From assembly GCA_003075315.1 (NCBI GenBank), contig QDFQ01000001.1:1407998-1471997 (forward strand): 64,000 bases of DNA, given 5' to 3'. The notes beneath the pieces were generated by a model that worked only from the letters and a program-made list of their open reading frames with translations, did no database searches and was not told the origin of the DNA. Shown piece after piece: positions 26,627 through 36,045 of the stretch. How positions within the stretch are numbered: the stretch's first letter is position 1; each line of letters begins with the position of its first letter. Both the position numbers and the translations under genes were made by a program. This DNA comes from Arthrobacter sp. TPD3018. Lineage in GTDB: Bacteria > Pseudomonadota > Alphaproteobacteria > Sphingomonadales > Sphingomonadaceae.

Positions 26627-28069
26627 CTATTTCGCCTGGGTCGCCTCGACCGTCGGCAACGGCGCCCAGCCGAGGCCCAGTGCCTTTTGAAGCGAGACGT
26701 AATCGCCGGTGAGTGCCGCGAGGCCGGCCGACAAATTCTGCTCTGCGGCGACGCGCTGGCGCTCCGCGTCCAGCGTATCGATCAGCGTCGCGGTACCCGC
26801 CCGGAACCGCTGCTGCATCAGCCCCGCCGCGCGATCGGCGCTCGCCTTGCTTCGCATCAGGCTCGCCACCGTTTCGCGACGGCGGCCGAAGCGCGACAGC
26901 GAATCCTCCGCGTCGCGCAGCGCCCCCAGCACCGCGCCGCGATATTGCGCCTCCGCCTCGTCGCGCTGGCCCTTGGCCTGATCGACACGCGCCCGGCCGC
27001 GGCCAAAATCGAGGAAATTCCATTGCAGCATCGGCGCTGCAATGCCGAGCAGCTTGTCCGGGCTGATGTCGGACAGCTGCGTGCCGCCGAGTCCGATCAG
27101 CCCCAGAATATTCAGCCGCGGAAAGCGCGCCGCATCGGCGATGCCGACCTGCGCGGTGCGCTGCGCGAGCTGGCGTTCGGCAGCGCGGATATCGGGGCGG
27201 CGTTGCAGCAGCGCGGCGGGATCGCCGATGGCGACCGACGCGGGCGGCAGCGGCACCGGTGCGGGCGCCGTCAACTGGGCATCGAGCGCGCCCGGCTCTT
27301 GTCCCGTCAGCACCGCGAGCGCGTTGAGATAGCTCTCGAGTTCGGCCTGCAACGGCACGATCTGACCATTGGTCGCCTCAAGCTGCCCGGTCAGCCGCTC
27401 GACATCGAGCGCCGAGGCGGCACCCTGATCGAACCGCTGGCGGGTGAGGTCGAGCATGCGCTGCTGCATCTCGGCCGAGCGGCGTGACAACGCGATCCGC
27501 TGCTGCCGATCGCGCAGCGCGACATAGGCATTGGCGACATCGGCGGTCAGGCTGACCTGCGCATCGGCGACATTGGCCTCCGCCGCCTGCGCCTGCGCAC
27601 GCGCCGCTTCCACCTGTCGGCGCTGACCGCCGAACAGATCGACCTCCCAACTCGCATCGAAGCCGAGGTTGTACAGATCGACCGCGCTCGCGCCTGTATC
27701 GCCCTTACCGGTCAGGTCGATACCGGGGATGCGGGCATGCGCGTAGACGGCCGAGGCATTGGCGCTCGGCGCCTGATTGGCGCGTTGCAGTCGCAAGCCC
27801 GCGCGGGCCTGGCGCAGCCGGGCTTCCGCCACGGCGATGTTGGGATTGCCCGCCAGCGCCTGCCGCTCGAGCGCGGTCAGCGTCGGGTCGTTCAGCTGGG
27901 TCCACCAATCTGCGACGACCGGTACCGCGGCGGTGGTCGCAGGCCCCGCGCGCTTGAAGCCGGCGGTGCCGGTCGCGTCGGCCAGCGTCTTCGGCGGGCC
28001 GGCGTAATTGGGGCCGACGGTGCAGGCGCCAAGCAGCAGCGCCGGGACGAGAAGGGGGAGAGTACGCAT
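26627..28069 (-). CDS. NodT-family outer-membrane efflux lipoprotein
   Basis: 480 residues of the OprM/NodT subgroup of TolC-like factors. A lipobox (LLLGAC) is followed by TVGPNYAGPP, the standard mature N-terminus. Two coiled helical repeats with WWTQLNDPTL and YKARLG-like ladder elements (ANQAPSANAS, FDASWEVDLFGG) follow. ATG 28069 with GAGGCG upstream is preferred; an in-frame TTG at 28081 overlaps the EmrB stop. Last gene of the EmrA-EmrB-OMF operon, supplying the outer-membrane exit duct. Confidence 0.92.
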   Translation of the reverse strand: MRTLPLLVPALLLGACTVGPNYAGPPKTLADATGTAGFKRAGPATTAAVPVVADWWTQLNDPTLTALERQALAGNPNIAVAEARLRQARAGLRLQRANQAPSANASAVYAHARIPGIDLTGKGDTGASAVDLYNLGFDASWEVDLFGGQRRQVEAARAQAQAAEANVADAQVSLTADVANAYVALRDRQQRIALSRRSAEMQQRMLDLTRQRFDQGAASALDVERLTGQLEATNGQIVPLQAELESYLNALAVLTGQEPGALDAQLTAPAPVPLPPASVAIGDPAALLQRRPDIRAAERQLAQRTAQVGIADAARFPRLNILGLIGLGGTQLSDISPDKLLGIAAPMLQWNFLDFGRGRARVDQAKGQRDEAEAQYRGAVLGALRDAEDSLSRFGRRRETVASLMRSKASADRAAGLMQQRFRAGTATLIDTLDAERQRVAAEQNLSAGLAALTGDYVSLQKALGLGWAPLPTVEATQAK

Positions 28070-28077
28070 CAATCGCC

Positions 28078-29658
28078 TCAATGCATCGCCGCCATCTTGC
28101 CTTGCGGCAGGGGGCGCAGGAACAGGACCAGCGGCACGACACAGCAGATGCCGACCGACAGCAGCCAGAACAGATCGTTATACGTCATCACCAACGCCTC
28201 GCGCTGGATCGTGCCGCCGAGCGCCCTGACCGCCGCAGCGGGATCGCCCAGCGCCCGCCCCGTGGCGGCGAGATAGGATTGCAGGTCGATCGAGTTGGCG
28301 TTCAGCGTCTCGTCGATCCGGCGCGCATGCAGATAGCTGCGCTGGTCCTGCAACGTCGCGATGCCCGCGAGCGCGAACGATCCGCCGATGTTGCGCGCGG
28401 CGCTGAACAGCCCCGCGGCATCGCCGGCCTCCGATGGTTTGACCGAGGCGATCGCTGCCTGATTCAGGAACACGAAGCCCAGGATCGTGCCGACCCCGCG
28501 CAGCAGCTGCGAATCGGTGAAGGCGCTGCCCACCGAGTCCGCCGTCAGCGTCGTGTCGAGGTGACAGCTCAGAGCCATCAGCAACAGGCCCGATGCCACC
28601 GCCAGCCGGATGTCGAGATGCCGGATCATGATCGGCACCAGCGGCATCATCAGCAGGCTGGGGATGCCGCTCAGCAGCACGACCTTGCCCGATTGCAGCG
28701 CGTTATAGTCCGCGATCGCCGCAAGGAACTGCGGGATCACATAGCTGCTGCCGTACAGCACCATGCCGAGCACCAGGCCCATCGTCGCGACGCTGCCGAA
28801 CTGGCGGTCAAGCAACAGGCGCAGTTTTACCACCGGGTTCTTGGCGATGAACTGGCCCGCAAACAGCATGACGAGGCCGAGCACCGTCAGCGCGGTCAGT
28901 TTGATGATGAGCGCGGACTGGAACCATTGCTCGCGCTGCCCCTCTTCCAGCACGACGGTAAGGCCGCCGAGCCCGAGCGCGAGGCCGGCGATACCGAGCC
29001 AGTCGGCCTTCAGCAGCTCCTCAAGATGCGCCTTCTGGTGCGGCAGACCGACGAGTAGCAGCGTGAGCAGCACCGCGCCGACGGGTACGTTGAGGAAGAA
29101 GGCATAATGCCAGCTGACGTTCTCCGTCAGATAGCCGCCGATCAGCGGTCCGAGCACGGGGCCCAGAATGGCGGTGACACCGAACAAGGCGGTGCCGATC
29201 GGCTGTTGCGAACGCGGGAGGCGGGTCGCGATGATCGTCATCGCGGTGGGGATCAACGCACCGCCGGTGATGCCTTGCCCCGCGCGGCCGACGATCATCA
29301 TGCCGAGCGATGTCGACAGGCCGCATACCACCGAAAAGCCGGTGAACAGGATCGAGGCGATCAGCAGGAAGGTGCGCAGGCCCAGCACCCGCTCCAGCCA
29401 GGCGGCGAGCGGGATGATGATGATTTCGGCGACGAGGTAGGAGGTCGCGATCCACGTGCCCTCGGTCCCGCTCGCGCCGATCTCGCCCTGGATGACGGGA
29501 AGCGCCGAATTGACGATCGAGATGTCGAGCGTCGCCATCAGCGCCCCGAGGCTGCCCGCCGCCACCGCCAGCCACGCGCCGAGGTCGGCACGTTCGGGCG
29601 GTGCGTCGGCGTCCCGCTTCGGCGACGCCGTGTCGGCGGGGAGCGCCGCGCTGCTCAT
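28078..29658 (-). CDS. DHA2-family multidrug MFS transporter (EmrB/QacA type)
   Basis: 526 residues and about 14 transmembrane helices. Motif TLDISIVNSALPVIQGEIGA in TM1 is the DHA2 signature, and a middle region GQGITGGALIPTAMTII follows. Works with the HlyD-type adaptor and NodT-type outer-membrane factor encoded on either side as a tripartite proton-driven drug exporter. Its ATG overlaps the adaptor stop (ATGA) and its stop overlaps the next frame, so all three are one transcript. Likely repressed by the divergent MarR protein. Confidence 0.93.
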   Translation of the reverse strand: MSSAALPADTASPKRDADAPPERADLGAWLAVAAGSLGALMATLDISIVNSALPVIQGEIGASGTEGTWIATSYLVAEIIIIPLAAWLERVLGLRTFLLIASILFTGFSVVCGLSTSLGMMIVGRAGQGITGGALIPTAMTIIATRLPRSQQPIGTALFGVTAILGPVLGPLIGGYLTENVSWHYAFFLNVPVGAVLLTLLLVGLPHQKAHLEELLKADWLGIAGLALGLGGLTVVLEEGQREQWFQSALIIKLTALTVLGLVMLFAGQFIAKNPVVKLRLLLDRQFGSVATMGLVLGMVLYGSSYVIPQFLAAIADYNALQSGKVVLLSGIPSLLMMPLVPIMIRHLDIRLAVASGLLLMALSCHLDTTLTADSVGSAFTDSQLLRGVGTILGFVFLNQAAIASVKPSEAGDAAGLFSAARNIGGSFALAGIATLQDQRSYLHARRIDETLNANSIDLQSYLAATGRALGDPAAAVRALGGTIQREALVMTYNDLFWLLSVGICCVVPLVLFLRPLPQGKMAAMH

Positions 29659-30836
29659 TGCGCCCGGCGTTTGTTATGCTGGTCCTGCTCCTCACGGATG
29701 CGCTGCACCGCACCCTTGGCCGAGCGCGTGTCGACCGTCACGTCCGCGGACATGCCGGGAACGAGCAGGGCACGCGTTTCGGGGCCGGCATCGATCGCGA
29801 TGCGGACCGGGATGCGCTGGACGATCTTGGTGAAATTGCCCGTCGCATTCTGCGGCGGCAGCAGCGAGAATTGCGCGCCCGTGCCCGGCGATACGCTCTG
29901 CAAGTGGCCCTTGATCTCGACGCCCGGCAGCGCATCGACCTCCAGCGTCACCGGCTGGCCGACCCGCATCAGGCCGAGCTGAGTTTCCTTGAAGTTCGCC
30001 TCGACGTATAGCTGCTTGACCGGCACGATCGACATCAGGCGCGTGCCGGCCTGCGCGAACTGACCGACGCGCACCGTCTTGTCGCCGACGCGGCCGTCGA
30101 TGCTGGCGCGCAGGACGGTCGCACCGACGTTGACGTTGGCAGCGGTCAGCTGCGCCCGGCTCGCTTCGCCCTGCGCGCGCGCCTGCTGCACCTGCGCCTG
30201 CAACGTGCCCACGCGGCGATTGGCACTGGTCAGCGCGGCCTGGGCTGCTGCGACCTGCGAATCGGCCTGGCGCGCCTGATTTTGCAGCTGCGACAGACGC
30301 TCGCGCGTCTCGGCGCCCGACGCCGCGAGCGGCTGGTACCGAGCCACTTCGGCATGCGCGAAAGCAGCGTCGCTGCGCGCTGCGGTGAGGTCGGCCTGCG
30401 CCTTGGCGATGGCGGCCTGCTGTTCGCGGATCTGGGCGCGCACGCCCTCCGCATTCGCCCGCGCCACATCGATCTGTGCCTCGACCTGCGCGGCCTGCGC
30501 GCGATAGTCGCGGGCGTCGATCCGCAGCAGCGGCTGCCCGGCCTTAACCGCCTGATTATCCGTGACGAAGACCTGGTCGACATAGCCCGATACCTTGGGC
30601 GCAATCGTCACGGCATCCGCCTGGATATAGGCGTCGTCGGTGGCCTGCATGAACTTGCCGACGCTCTGGTAGCGGGCATACCACAGGACGCCGCCGATCA
30701 CCGCGACGGCAAGGACCAGCAACAGGATGATCCGCACCCGCGGGTTCTTCAGCGGCGACGCCTTCTTCGTTTCGGCATCGTCCTGCGAATCGGAATGATC
30801 GTCCTGCGTCTGCTCGTGGTCTGCCATGCTCTTCAT
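29655..30836 (-). CDS. HlyD/EmrA-family membrane-fusion adaptor
   Basis: About 393 residues. Acidic cytoplasmic N-terminus (QTQDDHSDSQDD), one TM helix (IILLLVLAVAVIGGVLW), lipoyl half-motif (VSGYVDQVFVTDNQAVKAG), a long coiled-coil hairpin about residues 110-230 rich in Ala/Gln, and a beta-barrel domain with FKETQLGLMRVGQPV. ATG 30836 (MKSMADHE) is chosen; ATG 30827 is also possible. First gene of the efflux operon; it bridges the MFS pump and outer-membrane factor. Confidence 0.92.
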   Translation of the reverse strand: MKSMADHEQTQDDHSDSQDDAETKKASPLKNPRVRIILLLVLAVAVIGGVLWYARYQSVGKFMQATDDAYIQADAVTIAPKVSGYVDQVFVTDNQAVKAGQPLLRIDARDYRAQAAQVEAQIDVARANAEGVRAQIREQQAAIAKAQADLTAARSDAAFAHAEVARYQPLAASGAETRERLSQLQNQARQADSQVAAAQAALTSANRRVGTLQAQVQQARAQGEASRAQLTAANVNVGATVLRASIDGRVGDKTVRVGQFAQAGTRLMSIVPVKQLYVEANFKETQLGLMRVGQPVTLEVDALPGVEIKGHLQSVSPGTGAQFSLLPPQNATGNFTKIVQRIPVRIAIDAGPETRALLVPGMSADVTVDTRSAKGAVQRIREEQDQHNKRRAQ

Positions 30837-30871
30837 CTTTTCAGACTGCGTGAGGCGCCTACATGCTCGCA

Positions 30872-30889
30872 CTTGCAGCATAGCGCAAG
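30872..30889. promoter_or_regulatory. Inverted repeat in marR/emrA intergenic region (candidate MarR operator)
   Basis: CTTGC and GCAAG separated by eight bases form an 18-bp near-palindrome in the 77-bp gap between the divergent efflux operon and the MarR gene. Two more small palindromes lie in the same gap (AGGCGCCT and GAGGGTCCTC). The size fits MarR-family operators. Binding is inferred. Confidence 0.4.
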
Positions 30890-30913
30890 ACCATTTAATG
30901 AGGGTCCTCAGTT

Positions 30914-31354
30914 ATGGCCTGCACCGAAAATCTCGCCTCCGACCTGTTCAGCCTGTTCCTGCGCATGCACCGGATGATGAATAAGCGTCTGGCGGAGCAG
31001 GGCGCTTCGTTGGCGCGCACGAAACTGCTTCTGTTTCTCGACCGGCGCGGGCCGTCCCGCGCAGCGGATATCGCGGATTTCTTCGATCAGGCGCCGCGGA
31101 CCGTCACCGAGGCGATCGACGGGCTGGAGCGGGATGGGCTTGTCGTACGCCGGCCGCATCCGCACGATCGCCGCGTCAAGCAAATCTCGATCACCGAAGC
31201 GGGCGGGCGCGTGCTGGGTGAAACCGAACCGCTGCGGCAGGAGCTGATCGGCGGCGTGTTCGGCGCCCTCGACGACGACGAGCAAGCACAGCTTTCAATG
31301 CTGTTCGCGAAACTGTCCGCCAAGCTCGATGCGCAGGAGCCGCCCGCCGCCTGA
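30914..31354 (+). CDS. MarR-family transcriptional regulator
   Basis: 146 residues. Winged helix-turn-helix with RGPSRAADIADFFDQAPRTV (recognition region) and the beta-wing RPHPHDRRVKQI typical of MarR. N-terminal and C-terminal helices form the dimer interface. Divergent from the emrA-emrB-nodT operon with a 77-bp shared regulatory gap, so it is the probable local repressor relieved by a drug or phenolic ligand. Confidence 0.93.
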   Translation: MACTENLASDLFSLFLRMHRMMNKRLAEQGASLARTKLLLFLDRRGPSRAADIADFFDQAPRTVTEAIDGLERDGLVVRRPHPHDRRVKQISITEAGGRVLGETEPLRQELIGGVFGALDDDEQAQLSMLFAKLSAKLDAQEPPAA

Positions 31355-31440
31355 CTCGCAAATCCGGGCTATTTCCTTCCGATACGGCCCATGTTACGCT
31401 CCGTTCGTCGCGCAACGACGCGATCGACAGGAGAGGTGCT

Positions 31441-31548
31441 GTGGACCGGTATCAACCGACCTTGTGCCAATGCGGATTTGGAATCCTGTGCTGCGCCAGC
31501 GGCATGGCGGCTTCGATCTGTGCGGTGACGTTCCTGCTGCTCGGCTGA
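31441..31548 (+). CDS. Possible 35-residue Cys-rich membrane peptide
   Basis: GTG at 31441 is preceded by AGGAG with seven-base spacing, a strong ribosome site for so short a frame. The peptide starts with polar MDRYQPTLCQC and continues as a hydrophobic segment (GFGILCCASGMAASICAV) ending FLLLG. Five Cys are present, two adjacent. It lies downstream of marR and convergent to ybdD. A single-pass small membrane protein is plausible; chance is not excluded. Confidence 0.35.
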   Translation: MDRYQPTLCQCGFGILCCASGMAASICAVTFLLLG

Positions 31549-31585
31549 CCGCCGACAGCATCATGGCTGAAACCGTCGCTGCGCG

Positions 31586-31777
31586 TCAGCAGCAACGGCC
31601 GCCGTTGCGCCCGCCGTACCGGGCTTGCTGCCGGTCGCGAAAGAACGCGCTTTCGCTCATGATCGGCCGGTCCGGATGTGCCTCCGCCATATGCGCCCGG
31701 TATTTTTCGTAGGACGGCATGCCCACCAATAGGTGCAGCGCGTCGCGGAGCGTCCGGATCGTACGGGCGATCGTCAC
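31586..31777 (-). CDS. ybdD: YbdD/YjiX family small protein (CstA partner)
   Basis: 63 residues of the DUF466 family. Diagnostic segments are LVGMPSYEKYRAHMAEAHPD and RDRQQARYGGRNGGRCC, ending in the invariant Cys-Cys. In enterobacteria the homologue is needed for CstA/BtsT-type pyruvate or peptide transport. The GTG start overlaps the cstA stop (GTGA), confirming coupling. Confidence 0.95.
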   Translation of the reverse strand: MTIARTIRTLRDALHLLVGMPSYEKYRAHMAEAHPDRPIMSESAFFRDRQQARYGGRNGGRCC

Positions 31778-33825
31778 GCCGTCGCTCCCGCGGTCGCTGG
31801 AAGTTCACTGACCGACGGGGCGTCGATCCGCCGTGCCGCAAGACACGTACGAACGCCGTAAGCGACGATCGAGACCACCACCGCCAGGAACAGCGCGCAC
31901 AGCGCCGCATCGATCCAATCGTTCATCACGATCCGCTGCATCTCGGCCAGCGACTTCGCCGGTGCCAGCACCTCGCCACGCGCCGCCGCATCGGCGAAGC
32001 GGCTGGCATGCGCGAGGAAGCCGACGCGGGGATCGGACGCGAACAACTTCATCAGGCTCGCCGTAACGGTGCAGAGCACCAGCCAGCTTGCGGGCAGGAT
32101 CGTAACCCAGGCGTAGCGCTGCCGCTTCATGCGGAACAGCACGACCGTCGCCAGCGTCAGCGCGACCGCGGCGAGCATCTGGTTCGAAATCCCGAACAGC
32201 GGCCACAGCGTATTCACGCCGCCCAACGGATCGGTGACGCCTTGGTAGAGGAAGAACCCCCAAGCCGCGACACACAGACCTGTGCCGACTAGGCCCGGCA
32301 CGATGGAGGTCGCATTGCGGAAGCTCGGCACCGCCAGCCCGATCAGATCCTGCAACATGAAGCGCCCGGCGCGCGTGCCGGCGTCGACAGCGGTCAGGAT
32401 GAACAGCGCCTCGAACAGGATCGCGAAATGATACCAGAAGGCCATCATCTCGCGGCCGCCAATCAGTCGGCTGAAGATGTGTGCCATGCCGACCGCCAGC
32501 GTGGGCGCGCCACCGGCGCGACTGATGATCGTCGTCTCGCCAACGTCCTTTGCGGTCGCGGCGATCGTATCGGCACTGACGGCAAAGCCCATCTTGGTGA
32601 CCGCGGCGGCCGCACTGGCGGGGTCGGTGCCGACGACCGCGGCGGGGCTGTTCATCGTGAAATAGACGCCCGGATCGATCACCGATGCCGCGACCAGCGC
32701 CATGATCGCGACGAAGCTTTCCATCAGCATCGCGCCATAGCCGATGAAACGCGCATCTCCTTCGCTCGCGATCAGCTTGGGCGTCGTGCCGCTGGCGATC
32801 AGCGCGTGGAAGCCCGACACCGCGCCGCAGGCGATGGTGATAAACAGGAACGGGAACAGGGATCCCGACCACACTGGCCCGCTGCCGTCGATGAACTGCG
32901 TCAGGGCCGGCATGCGCAGTGGCGGGGCGACCACCACGATGCCGATCGCAAGGGCAGCGATCGCGCCGATCTTGAGGAAGGTCGACAGGTAATCGCGCGG
33001 CGCAAGCAGCAGCCACACCGGCAGCAGGGCGGCGATGGCGCCATAGCCGATCAGGATCCAGCACAGCTGCACGGGCGTATAGGTGAACCACGGCGCCAGC
33101 GTCGCCGATTCCGCAACATTTTGGCCGTAGACGATGGCAAGGATCAGGCCGACGAGCCCCAACAGCGACACCTCGCCGATGCGCCCCGGCCGGATCCAGC
33201 GGGTATAGACGCCCATCAGCAGTGCAAGGGGGATGGTCGCGGCGACGGTGAACAGGCCCCATGGGCTGCCGGCGAGCGCGCGCACGACGATCAACGCCAG
33301 CACCGCCAGGATGATCACCATGATCATGAAGGCGCCGAACAGCGCGATCGTGCCCGGCACCGCGCCCATTTCCATGCGGATCAGCTCGCCGAGTGAGCGC
33401 CCGTCGCGTCGCATCGACAGGAACAGCACCATGAAGTCCTGCACCGCCCCCGCCAGCACGACGCCGGCAAGCAGCCACAGCATGCCGGGCAGATAGCCCA
33501 TCTGCGCCGCCAGTACCGGCCCGACGAGCGGCCCCGCGCCGGCGATCGCCGCGAAATGATGACCGAACAGTACGCGCCGATCGGTGGGGACGAAATCGAG
33601 ACCATCGGGATGGCGCACCGCCGGGGTGGGGCGGGCGGGGTCGATGCCAACGATCTTGGCGAGGTACAGCGCGTAGAAACGATAGGCGATCAGATAGACG
33701 GAGACGGCCGCGACGACGATCCAGACGGCGTTCACCGCCTCACCGCGTGCGGTCGCCACGACGCCCAACGCCGTCGCCCCGACCAGTGCGAGGACGATCC
33801 AGCCGATCCTGCTAGCGATGCCCAT
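31774..33825 (-). CDS. cstA: Carbon starvation protein CstA (pyruvate/peptide transporter family)
   Basis: 683-residue polytopic inner-membrane protein with about 16-18 helices. Family landmarks: YRFYALYLAKIVGIDPARPT, FGHHFAAIAGAGPLVGPVLA, GAVQDFMVLFLSMRRDGRSL and ISNQMLAAVALTLATV. ATG 33825 has AGGGAG eight bases upstream. CstA-type proteins take up pyruvate or peptides under carbon limitation. It is followed by ybdD and preceded on the same strand by acs, together making a pyruvate/acetate salvage module. Confidence 0.95.
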   Translation of the reverse strand: MGIASRIGWIVLALVGATALGVVATARGEAVNAVWIVVAAVSVYLIAYRFYALYLAKIVGIDPARPTPAVRHPDGLDFVPTDRRVLFGHHFAAIAGAGPLVGPVLAAQMGYLPGMLWLLAGVVLAGAVQDFMVLFLSMRRDGRSLGELIRMEMGAVPGTIALFGAFMIMVIILAVLALIVVRALAGSPWGLFTVAATIPLALLMGVYTRWIRPGRIGEVSLLGLVGLILAIVYGQNVAESATLAPWFTYTPVQLCWILIGYGAIAALLPVWLLLAPRDYLSTFLKIGAIAALAIGIVVVAPPLRMPALTQFIDGSGPVWSGSLFPFLFITIACGAVSGFHALIASGTTPKLIASEGDARFIGYGAMLMESFVAIMALVAASVIDPGVYFTMNSPAAVVGTDPASAAAAVTKMGFAVSADTIAATAKDVGETTIISRAGGAPTLAVGMAHIFSRLIGGREMMAFWYHFAILFEALFILTAVDAGTRAGRFMLQDLIGLAVPSFRNATSIVPGLVGTGLCVAAWGFFLYQGVTDPLGGVNTLWPLFGISNQMLAAVALTLATVVLFRMKRQRYAWVTILPASWLVLCTVTASLMKLFASDPRVGFLAHASRFADAAARGEVLAPAKSLAEMQRIVMNDWIDAALCALFLAVVVSIVAYGVRTCLAARRIDAPSVSELPATAGATA

Positions 33826-33887
33826 CCTTCCGTCTCCCTTTGTAGAAGACGCGTAGAGGGGCGGGACAGGAGGGGCAACCCGTGTCT

Positions 33888-33908
33888 CCCCTCCCTGGAA
33901 GGGAGGGG
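33888..33908. repeat. G/C-rich palindromic repeat, copy 1
   Basis: CCCCTCCC and GGGAGGGG form a perfect 8-bp stem with a 5-base loop, followed by a GGGGGTGGGT extension at 33911-33920. It lies upstream of cstA and is the inverted counterpart of the element at 33977-34014. Confidence 0.8.
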
Positions 33909-33976
33909 CGGGGGGTGGGTACGGTCCTGGTGATACGGTTCCGGCAGCGCGCGAGCGGCCGTACCACCTGGACGCC

Positions 33977-34014
33977 ACCCACCCCCACCCCCCCTCCCTT
34001 GCAGGGAGGGGGGG
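33977..34014. repeat. G/C-rich palindromic repeat, copy 2 (possible acs terminator)
   Basis: An ACCCACCCCC lead-in (33977-33986) precedes a perfect 11-bp stem (33988-33998 with 34004-34014) and a 5-base loop. It starts five bases past the acs stop codon on that strand, so it could stall or end acs transcription although it lacks a U tract. It is inverted relative to copy 1; both share the GGGTGGG tail. Confidence 0.8.
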
Positions 34015-34019
34015 TGAAA

Positions 34020-35957
34020 CTACCCGACCCGGTTCGCCACCAGATCGTCCACCACCGCCGGATCCGCCAGCGTCGACGTATCACCCAAGCTCGACACATC
34101 ACCCTCGGCGATCTTGCGCAATATGCGGCGCATGATCTTGCCCGATCGCGTCTTGGGCAATGCGGGCGCGAACTGGAGCTTGTCGGGCGTGGCGATCGGC
34201 CCGATCTCCTGCCGCACCCAGGCGACCAGCGCCTTGCGCAGATCGTCCGAACCCTCGCGGCCGGCGTTCAGCGTCACATAGGCGTAGATGCCCTGACCCT
34301 TGACGTCATGCGGCATGCCGACGACCGCGGCCTCCGCCACCGCCTCGTGCAGCACCAGCGCGCTCTCGACTTCGGCGGTGCCCATCCGGTGACCGCTGAC
34401 GTTGATGACGTCATCGACGCGGCCGGTGATCCAATAATAACCGTCCGCGTCGCGGCGGCAGCCGTCGCCGGTGAAATAGCTGCCCTTGTAGGTCGTGAAA
34501 TAGGTCTGGAAGAACCGTTCGGCATCGCCCCACACGCCGCGCATCTGCCCCGGCCAGCTTTCGGTGATGCAGAGGTTGCCCTGCGCTTCGCCGATTAGCG
34601 GGCTGCCCTGATCGTCGACCAGTTGCAGCGTGACGCCCGGCACGGGTTTGGAGGCGGAGCCCGGCTTCATCGGCACCGCACCGGGGATCGGCGCGATCAT
34701 GATGCCGCCCGTTTCGGTCTGCCACCAGGCATCGACGATCGGCGCACGGCCTTCACCGACCACGTCGTGATACCAGCGCCATGCCTCCGGATTGATCGGC
34801 TCGCCAACCGACCCCAGCACCTTCAGCGAACTGCGGTCGGTCTTGCGGACGAAATCGTCGCCCTCCTTCATCAGCGCACGCAGTGCCGTGGGGGCGGTGA
34901 ACAGCGTATGGACCTTGTGCCGGTCGACCACCTGCCAGATGCGGCTGGCGTCGGGCCAGGTCGGCAGCCCTTCGAACATCACCGACGTCGCGCGATTCGC
35001 GAGCGGGCCGTAGAGGATGTAGGTGTGGCCGGTCACCCAGCCGATATCGGCCGCGCACCAGAAGATCTGGCCGGGCTTGTAATCGAAGGCGATCTCATGG
35101 GTCAGGCTGGCCCAGAGCAGATACCCGCCCGAGGTGTGCATCACGCCCTTGGGCTTGCCGGTCGAACCGCTGGTGTAAAGGATGAAGAGCGGGTCCTCGG
35201 CGTCCATCTCCTCTGCAAGGCAATCGGTGCCCACCGACGCTGCCGCCTCGTGATACCAGACGTCGCGGTCGCCCATCGGAACATCGGCGCCGGTCGCCTT
35301 GACGACGATGACCTTCTCCAGCGTCGGCGCACGCGCAGCCGCCTCGTCGACACATGCCTTCAGCTTGATCCGCTTGCCGCCGCGCCGGCCTTCGTCGGCG
35401 GTGATGACGATGCGCGATCCGCAATCCTCGATCCGGCCCGCCAGCGCGTCCGCCGAAAAGCCGCCGAACACCACCGAATGGATCGCGCCGATCCGCGCGC
35501 AGGCAAGCGCGGCATAGGCCGCCTCGGGGATCATCGGCATATACAGGGTGACGCGATCGCCCTTGCCGACGCCCTGGCTTTTCAACACGTTGGCGAAGCG
35601 GCAGACCTCGGCATGCAGGTCGCGATAGGTGATGTGCCGCGCCTCTTCGGTCGGCACGTCGGGTTCCCAGATGATCGCCACCGTGTCGCCATGCGCGGCC
35701 AGATGCCGATCGATGCAATTGGCAGCGACGTTCAATTTGCCGTCGGCGAACCATTTGATGTGAAAATCGGCCTCGGCAAACGACCAGTCGCCGGCGATCG
35801 TGGGCGCGCGCGTCCAGTCGAGGCGCTTGGTCGCCTGGTCCAGCCAGAAGCCGCCGGGGTTGCTCGCCGCCGCTTCGTACAGCTCGGCATAGGTCTTGGC
35901 GTTGAGGCTGGCGTTCGTCCAATCGCCGGTGATCGGATAGATTTCTGGATCGGTCAT
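34020..35957 (-). CDS. acs: Acetyl-CoA synthetase
   Basis: 645 residues; ligates acetate to CoA via acetyl-AMP in the cytoplasm. ANL-superfamily landmarks: P-loop [30 protein letters not shown], and the regulatory C-terminal Lys607 in TRSGKIMRR that is acetylated in homologues. ATG 35957 has GGGGGAG just upstream. Length is standard (about 650). Located upstream of cstA-ybdD, fitting carbon-starvation metabolism. Confidence 0.97.
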   Translation of the reverse strand: MTDPEIYPITGDWTNASLNAKTYAELYEAAASNPGGFWLDQATKRLDWTRAPTIAGDWSFAEADFHIKWFADGKLNVAANCIDRHLAAHGDTVAIIWEPDVPTEEARHITYRDLHAEVCRFANVLKSQGVGKGDRVTLYMPMIPEAAYAALACARIGAIHSVVFGGFSADALAGRIEDCGSRIVITADEGRRGGKRIKLKACVDEAAARAPTLEKVIVVKATGADVPMGDRDVWYHEAAASVGTDCLAEEMDAEDPLFILYTSGSTGKPKGVMHTSGGYLLWASLTHEIAFDYKPGQIFWCAADIGWVTGHTYILYGPLANRATSVMFEGLPTWPDASRIWQVVDRHKVHTLFTAPTALRALMKEGDDFVRKTDRSSLKVLGSVGEPINPEAWRWYHDVVGEGRAPIVDAWWQTETGGIMIAPIPGAVPMKPGSASKPVPGVTLQLVDDQGSPLIGEAQGNLCITESWPGQMRGVWGDAERFFQTYFTTYKGSYFTGDGCRRDADGYYWITGRVDDVINVSGHRMGTAEVESALVLHEAVAEAAVVGMPHDVKGQGIYAYVTLNAGREGSDDLRKALVAWVRQEIGPIATPDKLQFAPALPKTRSGKIMRRILRKIAEGDVSSLGDTSTLADPAVVDDLVANRVG

Positions 35958-36045
35958 CACGCTCCCCCAACTCAAAGCCGCGGGCACCTCCTGGGCGCCC
36001 GCGGCACTGCTTACCGATGCATCTCGCCCGGCGCCAGCCGTAGCG

